DNA of 64,000 nt from Sternotherus odoratus. Taxonomy: Eukaryota > Chordata > Testudines > Kinosternidae. A model generated the notes under the pieces. That model ran no database searches. It had not been told where the DNA came from and saw only the letters and a program-made list of their open reading frames with translations. The DNA lies in contig JAVMKO010000001.1 in assembly GCA_032164245.1 (NCBI GenBank), forward strand, positions 77,435,892 to 77,499,891, read 5' to 3'. Below, one piece after another: positions 49,930 through 60,879 of this stretch (the first letter of the stretch is position 1; every line of letters begins with the position of its first letter). A program made the translations under genes and the position numbers.

Positions 49930-51185
49930 ATTGGGCGCTGATCTTGGGCAGGGCCCCTTGTGTTCATTTAGATAGAATAAATGGGCCAAAGGTGTTAACG
50001 TAACTTAGTTCCCGGCTAACTTAGTTCCTGGCTAACATTAAAGAGTATTAAACAAGGTTTGTGGTTTGGTGTGCACAGACATCCGCTTGCTTAGTACTAT
50101 GCCAAACACATTAATGAAAATCTTCTTAACTCTTTATTAAGGATACGAAAACAGTGAAAGCATGTGAGAGCGATGGAAAGCATTAAGTGAGGCTTTCATT
50201 TTAACAGCATCCCTTGTTTCCTTTCCCTGCAGCTAGAGAGCGTTTTTAGAAGGAATCCCCCCCCCCCCCTTGCTTGACAGTCTCTGCGGCAGTGTCAAAG
50301 ATGGTAATAACTGTCCTTTCGGGGGGAAAGAGAAGAAGTTAGCTGAAATGGGCTGGACCTGTCCTCGTTGCTGTTGTCTGATCCTTTTTTATCCAGGTGG
50401 CATTTGGGATTCAGCTGGAGCCAGTAGAGGTGGCGATTGTCATCTGATCCCTCTCTCTGGCCTGCTCTGGTCAGGACCTCTCTCAGGATTAGGATGAAGA
50501 AGATCACGGGTCTCACAGGACAATGGCAGCCATCATGGGGGAAGCTCACTCCAATAGCCTCAGTTTGTTTTGTTTTTCTCTCTCTTCCCACACTAAATCT
50601 CTTTCTTTAAGGACCCAAAAAGGGAGGGATGGGTGGAAGAGCCCATCCCCCGCTGACTTTGTTCACCAATTAGGCTGAATGTTTTACCCACCAATTTTGG
50701 TTAATTGATTTCTGGACCCACACTTGTTTGCCAGACATGATCCTAACACAGTCCTTGAGTTATATCAGTCAGCCCTTTTGATTGGATTCATTTCATAGCA
50801 CTAGCATGTCTGCGTACACCAGTCGTTCTGTCTGCGTTTCGTACCTTTCCCCCCATCAGCATGTGTTGGGACAGGTTCTTATGACGTCTTAGGAACTTTC
50901 ACACACTTTTGACAGTTGAGCTTAGAATTAGGGTAAATGTGTAGGCCCACTTATCACAATAGGCCTCTATTTGCTACCAGAATACAAATAATAGTCTAGT
51001 GGCAACAATGTCGTGATCCTGACCTACCCCACCCCCTATTCTAGTCCAAGGGCCCCATCCCATCCTCCCCCTCCCAACTCCCAACTCCCAACCGCTTCGC
51101 CAGGTCTCCTCAGTCCTGACTGTCAGCACGTCCTGCTATTCCAGGTCCAGTCTAGCCAATGTACCTTGATCTTGACCTACAACCT
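49930..51185. other. Unassigned intron sequence
   Basis: Contains a C run (50258-50270). No exon or identifiable repeat. Confidence 0.4.
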
Positions 51186-51192
51186 CTCCTGC

Positions 51193-51597
51193 TACTCCGG
51201 TAGTGGGCCTCTCTTCAGTGACTCCAGTAGTGGGCCTCTCTTCAGTGACTCCGGTAGTGGGCCTCTCTTCAGTGACTCCAGTAGTGGGCCTCTCTTCAGT
51301 GACTCCGGTAGTGGGCCTCTCTTCAGTGACTCCAGTAGTGGGCCTCTCTTCAGTGACTCCAGTAGTGGGCCTCTCTTCAGTGACTCCAGTAGTGGGCCTC
51401 TCTTCAGTGACTCCGGTAGTGGGCCTCTCTTCAGTGACTCCGGTAGTGGGCCTCTCTTCAGTGACTCCAGTAGTGGGTCTCTCTTCAGTGACTCCAGTAG
51501 TGGGTCTCTCTTCAGTGACTCCAGTAGTGGGTCTCTCTTCAGTGACTCCAGTAGTGGGCCTCTCTTCAGTGACTCCAGTAGTGGGCCTCTCTTCAGT
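51193..51597 (+). repeat. 27-bp minisatellite, about 15 units
   Basis: The unit is TAGTGGGCCTCTCTTCAGTG plus ACTCCAG or ACTCCGG. Variants are CCA/CCG before TAG and GGC/GGT before CTC. Because 27 is a multiple of three and the unit has no stop in several frames, it creates long spurious frames on both strands (for example 51013-51741 plus and 51603-51136 minus). Confidence 0.96.
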
Positions 51598-51634
51598 TGC
51601 CATTCTAGATTAATGATGTGGTCCATATGGGATG

Positions 51635-51790
51635 GTGGTGATGATGGCTGTTTATTTATTTGTATTGGGGCAGCACCTAGGACTTCTCATTATGGACCAG
51701 AACCCCCATGTGCCAGGTGCTGCACAAACAGAGCAAGATAATCCCTGCCCCAAAGAGCTTACAATCGAAGTTCCACTGGAGACTAAGCTG
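51635..51790 (-). mobile_element. L2/MIR tail
   Basis: TTATTTGTATTGGGGCAGCA, CCAGGTGCTGCACAAACAGA and CCCCAAAGAGCTTACAATCG form an antisense L2-like tail. Confidence 0.6.
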
Positions 51791-51799
51791 AGACTCCCA

Positions 51800-52620
51800 A
51801 GCTTATCTCGCGTGTGGCTTTAGTTAATGATTTGAACTTCAGTGTGGGAAGCCAGTGCAATTACCCAACTCAGCCGTGAGGTAGGTACCCTGCAGCACCC
51901 CCACAGAGCCGCCAAATTCCTACTCACTCAGTGATTCACTGGTTTCTCCCCCTCCTCCTTCCCAGGCACCAGCCTGCAACCTTCAGCTTCCCTCTCTGCA
52001 GAGGTGAAGAATTCATCCTGGCTTTGGGTAATGTCACTCATGACTGTCACTAATTTGCCGCTCCGCTCCTTGGATGGCCAAACTGCCTCCTTCGCCCTGC
52101 TCTGGCTCCTCTTGCTGATGGGTTGGAAAAGAATTGCCAGTGGTTCCTTCCAGAGATAGGCCTCAACTCCAGTCAGGGTTGGATCGAAAGTATCCAAAAG
52201 CTGGGGGTTAGTCAGACCTGAGGGCTTGGTTTGGCTCTTCAGAATCTGGATCCCCAGCCTGACATCTCCATCTTTACTAACATGTTTCCATCATTGCAAA
52301 TACATAGAGATCATTTTAGGTTTTCTCAACACTGGGCCGTGGATGTTTGTTGTCAGAGGGCTGTTTCTGAGTAATAGCCGGTGACACTTTTGTTAGTGTA
52401 GGGTTTTTTCTGAGCGCTGGTTTGTGCACGTGGGTTTCTGATTTCTGGCTTGCTAACAACCATTCACCAGTCTGTCACTGGAGGGATTCTCATGAAAGTT
52501 TTCACATGCTCATTGGTTGTTTGTTTGGTCTGTTCACAATGGCCTATAGTAGGGGTTTTTGCTAGGGTAAGACATGCCCGTTCAATGGTGGTTAGGCCAC
52601 ATAAAGGTTCATAGCCCACC
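51800..52620. other. Unassigned intron sequence
   Basis: No exon or named repeat recognised. Confidence 0.4.
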
Positions 52621-52634
52621 CGTAGCAAGCTTAA

Positions 52635-52720
52635 CAGCCCTGGGTCTTAGCTCAAGCAATAAAGGCTTGTGCATTAAGCTCCAGAGGGTCCAAGCTCAAA
52701 CCCTACTACTAATGACCCCC
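52635..52720 (+). mobile_element. tRNA-like SINE head
   Basis: CTTAGCTCAAGCAATAAAGG resembles an A box and GGTCCAAGCTCAAACCC a B box, spaced as in a tRNA-derived SINE. Confidence 0.45.
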
Positions 52721-52778
52721 TCAGTGTTACACTAGCAGTGCATGGCACACATAGGTTTGTTGTGGGGTTACTCTAGTG

Positions 52779-53192
52779 CAGTGGCTCTCAACCTTTCCAG
52801 ACTATTGTGTCCCTTTCAGGAGTCTGATTTGTCCTCCATACCCCAAGTTTCACCTCACTTAAAAATGACTTGCTTACAAAATCAGAGCTAAGAATACAAA
52901 AGTGTCACAGCCACACTAGCCCTGACAAATTGCTGACTTTCTCATTTTTACCGTATAATTATAAAATAAATCCATTGGAATATAAATATCATGCTTCCAT
53001 TTCCGGTGTATAGTATATGGAGCAGTATAAACAAGTCATTGTCTGTATGAAATTTTAGTATGTACTGACTTCACTGGTGCTTTTTATATAGCCTGTTGTA
53101 AAATGAGGCAAATATCTAGATGAGTTGCGGTACCCCCTGGAAGACCTCTGAGTACCCCCAGGGGTACACATGCTCCTGATTGAGAACCATTG
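52779..53192. mobile_element. Old hAT element 3a
   Basis: Termini CAGTGGCTCTCAACC and GATTGAGAACCATTG are inverted copies matching at 12 of 15 bases. The flanks are CTCTAGTG (52771-52778) and CTCTAGAC (53193-53200), six of eight matching and both close to the hAT target consensus nTCTAGAn. Confidence 0.8.
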
Positions 53193-53200
53193 CTCTAGAC

Positions 53201-53859
53201 CAGCGGTCGCCAACCTTTTAGAGGTCACGGACCACTAAAGTCCCCCCCCCCTTGAGCGGCGCGGCACCGCAGCCCCGCCCCCCCCCCGCTCCAGCGGGGG
53301 GGGGGCCTGCGATGCCGTGCTGCTCGAGCGGGAGGGGGGAGGGGCGCAGGAGTGGCCGCGGTAGCCGGAGGCTCGCTCTCTCTCGGCGGGGGGGGGGGGG
53401 GCTCCCGCCGCTTCCCTCACCCCCCCCCCCGCCCCATAGGGGCACAGTCTTGCCGCGCCGCGCCGCTGCACCCTGCTCTGGGCAGGCGGGGGGGGGGGGA
53501 TCCCGCCGCTTCCCTCACCCCCCCGCCCCATAGGGGCACAGTCTCGCGGCGCTGGGCCGCTGCACCCTGCTCTGAGCAGGCGGGGGGGGGGCTCCCGCCG
53601 CTTCCCTCACCCCCCCGCCCCATACACTCTCGCGGCGCCGCGCCGCTGCACCACAGTCCGTGCAGGCAGGGGGCGGGAGCTCCCGCCGCTTGCCTCCCCG
53701 CCCCACAGGGGCACACTCTCGCGGCGCCGCGCCGCAGCACACTGCTCCTGCCGCTTGCCTCCCTTCCCCTCCCCCCCCCGCCCCGAAATTTCCCCACGGA
53801 CCACCCAAATTTTCTGACGGACCACCAGTGGTCCGTGGACCACTGGTTGGCGACCGCTG
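53201..53859. mobile_element. Non-autonomous hAT element 3b with GC-rich tandem interior
   Basis: Perfect inverted termini CAGCGGTCGCCAACC and GGTTGGCGACCGCTG are flanked by the exact duplication CTCTAGAC (53193-53200 and 53860-53867). The interior holds about four units of roughly 92 bp with GCTCCCGCCGCTTCCCTCAC and GGGGCACA. Terminal and subterminal sequence match hAT element 1 in the opposite orientation. Confidence 0.94.
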
Positions 53860-53939
53860 CTCTAGACAGTGACAGTGAAGGTTGGTGAAATCTAATATTC
53901 TTGGATACTTGAAAGTACTTGTGACACCCTCCCTATTTA

Positions 53940-54200
53940 AGAGGTAACAAAGTCCTGTGGCACCTTAAAGACTAACTATAAGGACTTTGTTACCTCTGCT
54001 ATTCCAGACTAACACGGCTATCTCTCTGATCCCTATTTAAGAGCACTCCTGGCTATTGTAGCAGTTCCTGGTATATCTTTTGTGTTGTAGTATCAGAGGG
54101 GTAGCCGTGTTAGTCTGGATCTGCAAAAGCGACAAAGAGTCTTGCAGCACCTTATAGACTAAAATCTGTTAGTCTATAAGATGCTACAAGACTCTGTGTT
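53940..54200. mobile_element. Two rearranged reptile SINE-like copies in hairpin form
   Basis: The family phrase TAGCCGTGTTAGTCTGGATC occurs forward at about 54102-54121 and inverted near 54005-54020. Arms 53941-53956 and 53981-53996 are perfect inverses (16 bases). Arms 54136-54162 and 54169-54195 are inverses at 25 of 27 bases. Confidence 0.7.
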
Positions 54201-54591
54201 GTTGTAGAGTTGCTTATGTGCATAGAGCTTTGTAAATTGTTTCATTGTGTTTATTGGTTGCTGCTTACTGTTGGGCTTTGCACTCTGTTTTTATTATAGC
54301 ACTAGCATAAGTGCCCGGCGCTGCTCGGGTCAGTCGGAGGTGGGGAGGTGGCAGACAGCTGACACCCCCTGACCAACCCCAACACCCACACCTCACCCAC
54401 CCCGACACCTTCCCACCCCCCGAAGCAAACCCGAAACCCCCACCTCACCCCCCGACCGAATCCGACACCCCCACCTCACTTACCGTCCCACCAAACCCAA
54501 CTGGGATCAGTCGCGGGGGGGGGAGGGGGCCCAGAGCCGAGGGATTCCGGGGACCTTCGCAGGTGGGGGGGGCACAGGGCTGATGTAGTCC

Positions 54592-54715
54592 GGGGTTCCG
54601 TTGGGGAGGTGGGAGGGGCAGAGAACTGAGGGATCTCCAGGGTTCCGTTGGGGAGGTGGGAGGGGCAGAGAACTGAGGGATCTGCGGGGTTCCGTTGGAG
54701 GAGGGAGGGGTGAGC
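54592..54715 (+). repeat. 47-bp tandem repeat, about 2.7 copies
   Basis: Units begin GGTTCCGTTGGGGAGGTGGG and continue with AGAACTGAGGGATCT. The first two are almost identical. Confidence 0.85.
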
Positions 54716-54932
54716 TGAGCGAGTGAGGTGTCTGTTGGAGGGGGGTATTATGACATCATCACCACCTAACTGCCCAGCTGATGTGATTGGCCCTGAAAGA
54801 CTTTCACCCCTGGGGGGCATCAGAGGTGAGATCCGAAAATTTTTCGACCCTTACCAAGATCTAGACCCCAAGACCCCTCACTGTACCAAAATTCAAGTCT
54901 CTGGCTCAAACGGTGCGGGAGGACTTCGCAGT

Positions 54933-55027
54933 CATACGTACATACATACATACATACACACATACATACATACATACATACATACACACATACATACATA
55001 CATACATACATACACACATACATACAC
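54933..55027 (+). repeat. (CATA)n microsatellite
   Basis: Tetranucleotide run with regular CACA interruptions. Confidence 0.95.
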
Positions 55028-55129
55028 CACTTGACTTTTATATATATAGATAGATGCTTATTTACAGCTGTCTATGTTGTTTTGATATTGTAAGGTTGCT
55101 TTGGATTGCTGGTATTGATTTTTTTATTT

Positions 55130-55490
55130 TATTTCAAGGGGAAAAGTTATATATAAAGAATTACTAGACTTCACAAAGAGGCCCAAGAAAATGTAGGTCA
55201 AATAACATTGAACTTTTGATGACACAGGTCCATTGGAGTGCTGATAAAGGCAGAACAAGCCAGTTGCCTCAGGTAGTATGGTCTTCAATGACAGAGATGT
55301 CCTTCCACTGCCAGAGACAAAAGATAAAAGCCTAGCCCACCAGTTTTCCAGCCTGCTGAAACTGACTCATAGCTGTGACTGTAAAAAGGTGAAAAAATAG
55401 TAATTTCATTGAGGAACACAGAGTGGGGAAGAATGTGAATCAATTCCTATAAAAGAAAACCCGGGTCAAATCCCCACCCTAAAATACAAA
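55130..55490. other. Possible upstream part of the gypsy relic
   Basis: No conserved motif is readable. Position just before the RT fragment suggests it may belong to the same element. Confidence 0.25.
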
Positions 55491-55499
55491 TCAAACCAA

Positions 55500-56110
55500 A
55501 ACTCTGTGCCTTCAACATCCCTCTTGGGTTGGGGGGTGAGGAGGGGGAGAGGGATAAAGCTACTTCCCTTTGGGATTGCCTCAGCATCTGAGCTGTACTA
55601 ATGTGTCCTGTCCTAGATCTTTGAGGATTTGGATGGAGTGGAAGTAATTATTGTTGATAGTCTGCTGATTTGGAACAAAAAACCATCCAAACCTCAATGA
55701 CAGACTGCAACATGCCAGAGATCAAACAGGAACAAATACCAGGTCAGGCTGAGTGAGGGCAGTTATGCAGGACATGGACTCAGGGACAAAGACTGGACCC
55801 AAGAAAAGTGGAGTTAGTTGTGCAAATGGAAAGATCCAAAATCAAGGAACACTTATGGAGATTCGTGGACATGTTAGTCTACCTAAGCAAACTATTCCTC
55901 ATTTGTCCCAGGCAGAATGCTCTTGGAGACTAATACAGAATGGTACTGCAATGGCTGGCAAAAGAAAAATGTTGGGGAATTAAACAAAGGTTGCTGTCAA
56001 AAGATCAGCACTGAAATATTTTGAGATTAAGAAAAAGTCCAAGATCTCAGTTGGTGCAAATTCTCAGAGAATGATGCAAGATGATCACCCAATGGCATGT
56101 GCTTTCTAAT
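55500..56110 (+). pseudogene. Ty3/gypsy pol (reverse transcriptase) fragment
   Basis: From about 55514, AFNIPLG is readable. After a G-rich insertion the frame resumes at 55563 with LPFGIASASELY, then two stops, then IFEDLDGVEVIIVDSLLIW. Another piece near 55880-55915 reads VYLSKQTIPHLSQ, and the last (about 56010-56105) reads LKYFEIKKKSKISVGA. Order and spacing match Ty3/gypsy reverse transcriptase and the following RNase H region. The catalytic DD box is damaged (VDS) and stops interrupt the frame. It is dead. Confidence 0.7.
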
Positions 56111-57508
56111 CACTGTCTCCAGTGGCTACTCTTAGAGTTAGCTTATGATGTTCACCGCTGACAGGAGCTGGAGTGAAACATAAAGGTCCTGGGAACAGCC
56201 CTCCCATATTCCAGACTGGGATCTGGAACAACTGACAAAGGCACTGGCCTCAGAGACTCCATCTCTGGTTTTACATTCAGCATTGTGAATGCTAGTCCAG
56301 GACTTTAGAAGTTTGGTGAAAGCTGTGGGAATTCCCTTGTAGAGTGAGAAAAACTAGTGTAAAGTTCATGGTTATGTATTTCAGTACTGAGTCTCAGTTC
56401 CTTGCCCAGATGCCAAGACACAATTAAATGTGATACAGGAATGACCTGTTTATAGAAGCTGTGACAAAGTAAGCCAAGTCAATATCAAATTGCAAACTCC
56501 ATTTTGGCTGGCAATCCTCATTTTGGATTAGGATATCCTTTTATTTCAGGAGCTGAACCCGGGTCTCACCTTGTCCAGGACCAGGTTATTATGCTGCATC
56601 CCAGGAGCAGTGGGGTGGGGACTTGCTGAAAGACTAACTGAGAAGCCATCACAAAACAAACTAGGGTCATCAGCTCTGTCTCTCAGCTATTGGCCATCCA
56701 CATGTAACACAAACTCACTACACAGAAGGGGAAGGGGCTGGAGTTTCTCAGCTTGGGAACATGGGGTCACAGACTGTACTTAAGGCGGATTATCTCGGGG
56801 GGGGGGGGGGTCTGGCCACTGCCACATGCCAGGAGACCAGGCTGAAGTGAGAGAGAAGCCAGAAGCACTCTGCCTGGCCTGAGATGCTGACCAGACCTTG
56901 ACCTCACAGAAAGGGTGAGAGCAGACTCGGGAAGGGAATGTCACAGAACTCTTATTTTGCAAAGCTCTGTAACTCTTTAGTGCTTTGCTTGCTTGCCTGC
57001 CATGTTGTCCTTGAAAGGGTTAATCAAGAAGTTCAGAGCATGATGGAATGGTAAAACAGTGTCTCTGAGCAACTGGGGGATCAGGAGGCCTGGGGCACTG
57101 ATTCTGGGAGTCTGAGGTGACTGGACTGCAGAGCCTACTTCCCAAGGACGGGTATCGGCATGACGCTGTATGGAAGCTGGGGAACACTTTAGGATATTCT
57201 GAAGACCAATATTGTAAAATGGCAATGAGTTGTGCCAGATGTGCCGAGTGAGGCATCTGTGAAAATGTTAAAATTTTCCAAGTATGCTAGTCTTCTTTCT
57301 ATGTTTGTATTATCTTTGTATGACGAGTTATAGATATGTAGGGTAGATCTGTATTTCAAACTTGTGCTGTGCATCTGGGTGACAGCCCCAGACAGATTGG
57401 CATCAGCACTGCTTACCCTGCTTGATGGCCCATCAAGGGACATCAACTGTACAATGAACTCATTGAAAGGGTCAGGTATGCACCTTATGACTCAGCATGG
57501 CATGCAGG

Positions 57509-58969
57509 TGTCACGTTACAGGAATTATTTGGGATCATATAGATCAGTGGTCCCCAACCCCCGGTCCGCGGACCGGTACCGGTCCGTGGAGCATTTGGCA
57601 CCGGTCCGCGGCCGCGTTCCCCACCGCCCCGCCCCTACCGGCTTCCTGGCCGACGTCCCTTCCGGTTCCGGCCGACGTCCCTTCCGGTTCCGGCCGCCTT
57701 CCGCATTTTTGCTGCTTTCCCGCCGTTTCCCTGCGGCTTTTCGGCGTACACACATGATCCCGCCGCGCCGAAAAAGGCGGGAAAGGAGCAAAATGCGGAA
57801 GGCGGCCGGAACCGGAAGGGACGGCGGCCGGAAGCCGGAAGGGGCGGGGCGGGCCGCCGGGCCGCAAGCCTCACTCGGATGCGTGGCCCGGTCCGCGGCG
57901 ATGAAAAGGTTGGGGACCACTGATATAGATCATTGGAGCAACCAGAGTCCTATAGTGGCACCGAATCTTATGTGAAGGGGGTCATAACAGGTATCTATGA
58001 CCATATGTGTATATCTATTTTGGAACTGAAGTTATGGATATTGGATAAAAGGTACCTGTACTTCAAACTTAGGCTTGGCTCCTGTGAAGGCTCAGACATG
58101 CTGGTGCTAACTCGAGCCCATTAAGGGGCCATCAACTGCACAATGAACTGTGTCCACACCCGAGGAGAGGAGCCTCCCCAGGAATGGGACATGCCTGGGC
58201 AAAAACTGAATCATTGAGAGTCTGGTAATTGGACCATGTGGCTGTGAACCTTCAGTTTGCAGCCAGACTCTGCATAAGGAGGAGGAGGGTCTTCACCCAC
58301 AGGAGGAAGTCTATAAAGCCTGGAAGAACATTCTCCATTTTCGTCTTTACCTTCAGCCTGCAGCCTGTCATGCTTCCAGCTCTGAATGGACTTTGCTACA
58401 CAGGTGAACTCTGAACTAAGGTGCTGACCCATCCCTAAATGGGATGCTTTCTAAAGACTTTGATTTGAACCTGCAGTTTATTCTACCTTTGCTGCAAGCC
58501 TGAACCAAGAGATGTGCCATTACTGCATTTAATTGATTTCTTTTAACCATTCTTAACCCTCACCTATACCTTTTTCCTTGTATAATAAACCTTTAGATTT
58601 TAGATTCTAAAGGATTGGCAACAGCATGATTTGTGGGAAGATCTGATTTGTATATTGACCTGGGTCTGGGGCCTGATTCTTTGGAATTGGGGAGAACCGT
58701 TTTCTTTATTTGGGGGATTGGTTTTCATAACCATTGATCCCCAGGACAGGTGGCTGCTGGTGGTGATACTGGGAAGCTGGAGTGTCTAAGGGGATTGCTT
58801 GTGTGACTTGTGGTTAGCCAGTGGGGCGAAACCAAAGTCTTTACTGTTTGGCTGGTTTGGTTTGCCTTAGTGTGGAAAAACCCCAGCTTTGGGCTGTAGT
58901 TGCCCCTTTGGAAACAATCTGTCCTGATCTGACACTCAGTTGGATCCCACCAGGAACAGCACCGTCACA
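57509..58969 (+). mobile_element. LTR C, inserted in LTR B
   Basis: It runs TGTCACGTTACAGG to CACCGTCACA with duplication GCAGG at 57504-57508 and 58970-58974. TATAAA is at 58312-58317 and AATAAA at 58584-58589. It is related to LTR B, sharing AATAAACCTTTAG and ATATTGACCTGG. It carries hAT element 4. Confidence 0.85.
57545..57922. mobile_element. Non-autonomous hAT element 4 (foldback), in LTR C
   Basis: Perfect termini CAGTGGTCCCCAACC and GGTTGGGGACCACTG are flanked by the exact duplication ATATAGAT (57537-57544 and 57923-57930). The interior folds back on itself: GCCGCCTTCCGCATTTTTGC on the left is the near inverse of AAAATGCGGAAGGCGGC on the right. Confidence 0.95.
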
Positions 58970-59169
58970 GCAGGGGCATGCCTATGGACAGAGCTCGAAG
59001 GCTTCCAGGCCAGATGCTGGGCAGCTTGGGAACAAAGGAAGAAGTACATGTCACATGGCAAAAGACTATAAAAGGCAGCTGCAGCTTCTCCATTTTGTCT
59101 TCAATCCTGCTTCTGACCTCTGCAGTAACCTTCCTACAAAGAAAGCTCTGAACAAGGACTGAATGACCC

Positions 59170-59801
59170 TGTGATGGAGTAGGAATACTGGGTGGGTGCC
59201 TCAGTTTCCCCTATGCATTTCTTGATGCAAAGCAGAGACAGCATAAGCTGTCTTGAGGCCTGCCCCTCCTCCTCTCCGAAAGGCCTTGACTGAAAGTGTT
59301 GAATAACAAAGAGGCCAGCTGAACCTGTTGGAGGGAGGTCAGGTGACCTGACCTGGCTGAGCGAGGGGGGAGGAAGGGCTGGAGAGAGTGAGTGGGAGGC
59401 TGGTTCTAGCTGGGGGCTGGCAAGGAGCTGCAGGCAAGCTTTGCTGGGCCCCCCCAAATGGACCCAGCGGAGGGGTCGCGTTCGCTCTACCTAGATTATG
59501 TTCCTGTCATCGAATAAACCTCTGTTTTACTGGCTTGCTGAGAGTCACGTCTGACTGGAGTGGGGTGCAGAATCCACGGGATCCCCCACGACCCCGCCCG
59601 GGAAGGCTCGCTGGGGTAAGCGCACGGAGGGACAGAAGGTGCTGAATGCTGCAAGGTCAGACCCAGGAAGGTTGAAGTGGGTACCCGTGAAGCTCCTAGC
59701 CTTGGAAACAGGCTGTGTACAGAGAGGGGACACTTCCCCCGGAATCCTAACTAGCTTCATAGGGAGCAAGTTCCAGACCATCGCCCGGGCACTCTGTGAT
59801 A
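59170..59801 (+). mobile_element. LTR D, inserted in LTR B
   Basis: It starts TGTGATGGAGTAGG and ends CTCTGTGATA, with duplication GACCC at 59165-59169 and 59802-59806. AATAAA is at 59513-59518. It shares GTTCCTGTCATC and GCTGAGAGTCAC with the solo LTR at 32614-32985, so both belong to related families. Confidence 0.83.
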
Positions 59802-60879
59802 GACCCATCCAAGCATTCCAGAGGGACTTACAAGCCAGCAAACTCACCAGTACTGCTAAGAACCTGATATAATTTGAATCTTTGTATGTATGTGACTGTT
59901 TTACCATTTAACATCTCACTATTTATTCTTTCTTTTTTCTTTATAATAAACCTTTAGTTTTAGATGCTTAAGGATAGGCTGGTACGTGGTGTTTTGGGTA
60001 AGATCCAAACTCATATTGACCTGGTAATGTGACTGACCCTTTGGGATCAGAAGAACATTTTGTATATGTGAGCCAAGTTTAAAATAACTTCTCACTGTAC
60101 TGGACCTATGTGCTGACTGGGAGCAAGAGAATTGCAATGCAATGAAAGGGGGCTGTATGATTTCCTTTTTTGCTTCATGATAACCCATGTGGAGGTCAGA
60201 AGCACAGTTTGTGACTAGTTGGGGAGTGACTTCAGTGTTACCCACCAGTCATGGGAGTACATGCTCTCCCTTTTGCAGCCTGCCCTGACCTTGGCATTTC
60301 CAGTGAGGGCTGCCCTAGGCACACAGGGTCACAAACAGACACTGTACCTAGGAGTGAGTCTGAGAAACTCAGAGCGAGGACCAATGACCGATGACCAATG
60401 ACCAGGCTCTGCCCAGACCTGATTGGCTTAGGAGCATGTGGGATCCAGTGGATGGGTCCACTCTCAACAGACTGGTATCTGTCCAGAGGGGAGGACAGGG
60501 CCAGGTTGTGACAGAAGCATCTGCAATGGAATATGTGATAAATACGGAGTAAAAGAAGCAAATTGTGTTCAGAAGGAAAGTGTGGGGGGAGAATGATCAT
60601 ACGGATTGGAGCAGAAAAAAAATCTTTCCTTGCAGGATAGGCTTGGTTTTTCTGCTAATTTTCTTGCAAATAGCACTGTGAGTATCTCATTCTGGGACTT
60701 GCTATCCATGGCTGTTCTGGTTTCTGAGCGTATACATTGCTTTGGGAGCTTCCATGCGCCATGGACTTTCTGGGATGTCTTTAGACATGAATGTTAAACA
60801 AATTACTCTTATGTAATGTTCTATAATGTCATTATGAATAAAGGGATGATTAAAAATGGACAGAATAGCCAAGAAAGGT

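Larger units (their letters stand above)
54297..55055 (+). mobile_element. Unclassified element ending in a CATA microsatellite
   Basis: The left edge is AGCATAAGTGCCCGGCGCTG and the right edge is a (TACA)n tract followed by TTTTATATATATAGATAGAT. The interior has a C-rich stretch and a 47-bp tandem repeat. The combination resembles the 3' part of a LINE or SINE with a microsatellite tail, but I cannot name it. Confidence 0.4.
57060..60333 (+). mobile_element. LTR B, inserted in LTR A
   Basis: It begins TGTCTCTGAGC and ends CAGGGTCACA, with duplication AACAG at 57055-57059 and 60334-60338. Promoter TATAAAA is at 59067-59073 and AATAAA at 59945-59950. It is split twice, by LTR C and LTR D, and is about 1.17 kb without them. 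Confidence 0.82.
56460..60513 (+). mobile_element. LTR A (outermost of the nest)
   Basis: It starts TGTGACAAAG and ends GGTTGTGACA, with the exact 5-bp duplication GAAGC at 56455-56459 and 60514-60518. About 775 bp belong to this LTR; the rest is LTR B and its contents, inserted after base 57059. Confidence 0.82.

Noticed and set aside
51013..51741. 242-codon frame with Ser/Gly-rich 9-residue repeats (GPLFSDSSS)
   Set aside because: It is the translation of the 27-bp minisatellite. Equally long frames exist on the other strand, and there is no splice or start context.
52640..52710. Possible tRNA gene
   Set aside because: Only A- and B-box-like phrases remain. The stems do not pair well enough for a cloverleaf.
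53217..53888. Gly/Pro/Arg-rich frames up to 178 codons
   Set aside because: They come from the roughly 92-bp GC-rich array in hAT element 3b.
54933..55027. CRISPR-like periodic repeats
   Set aside because: A simple CATA microsatellite with no spacers, in a vertebrate genome.
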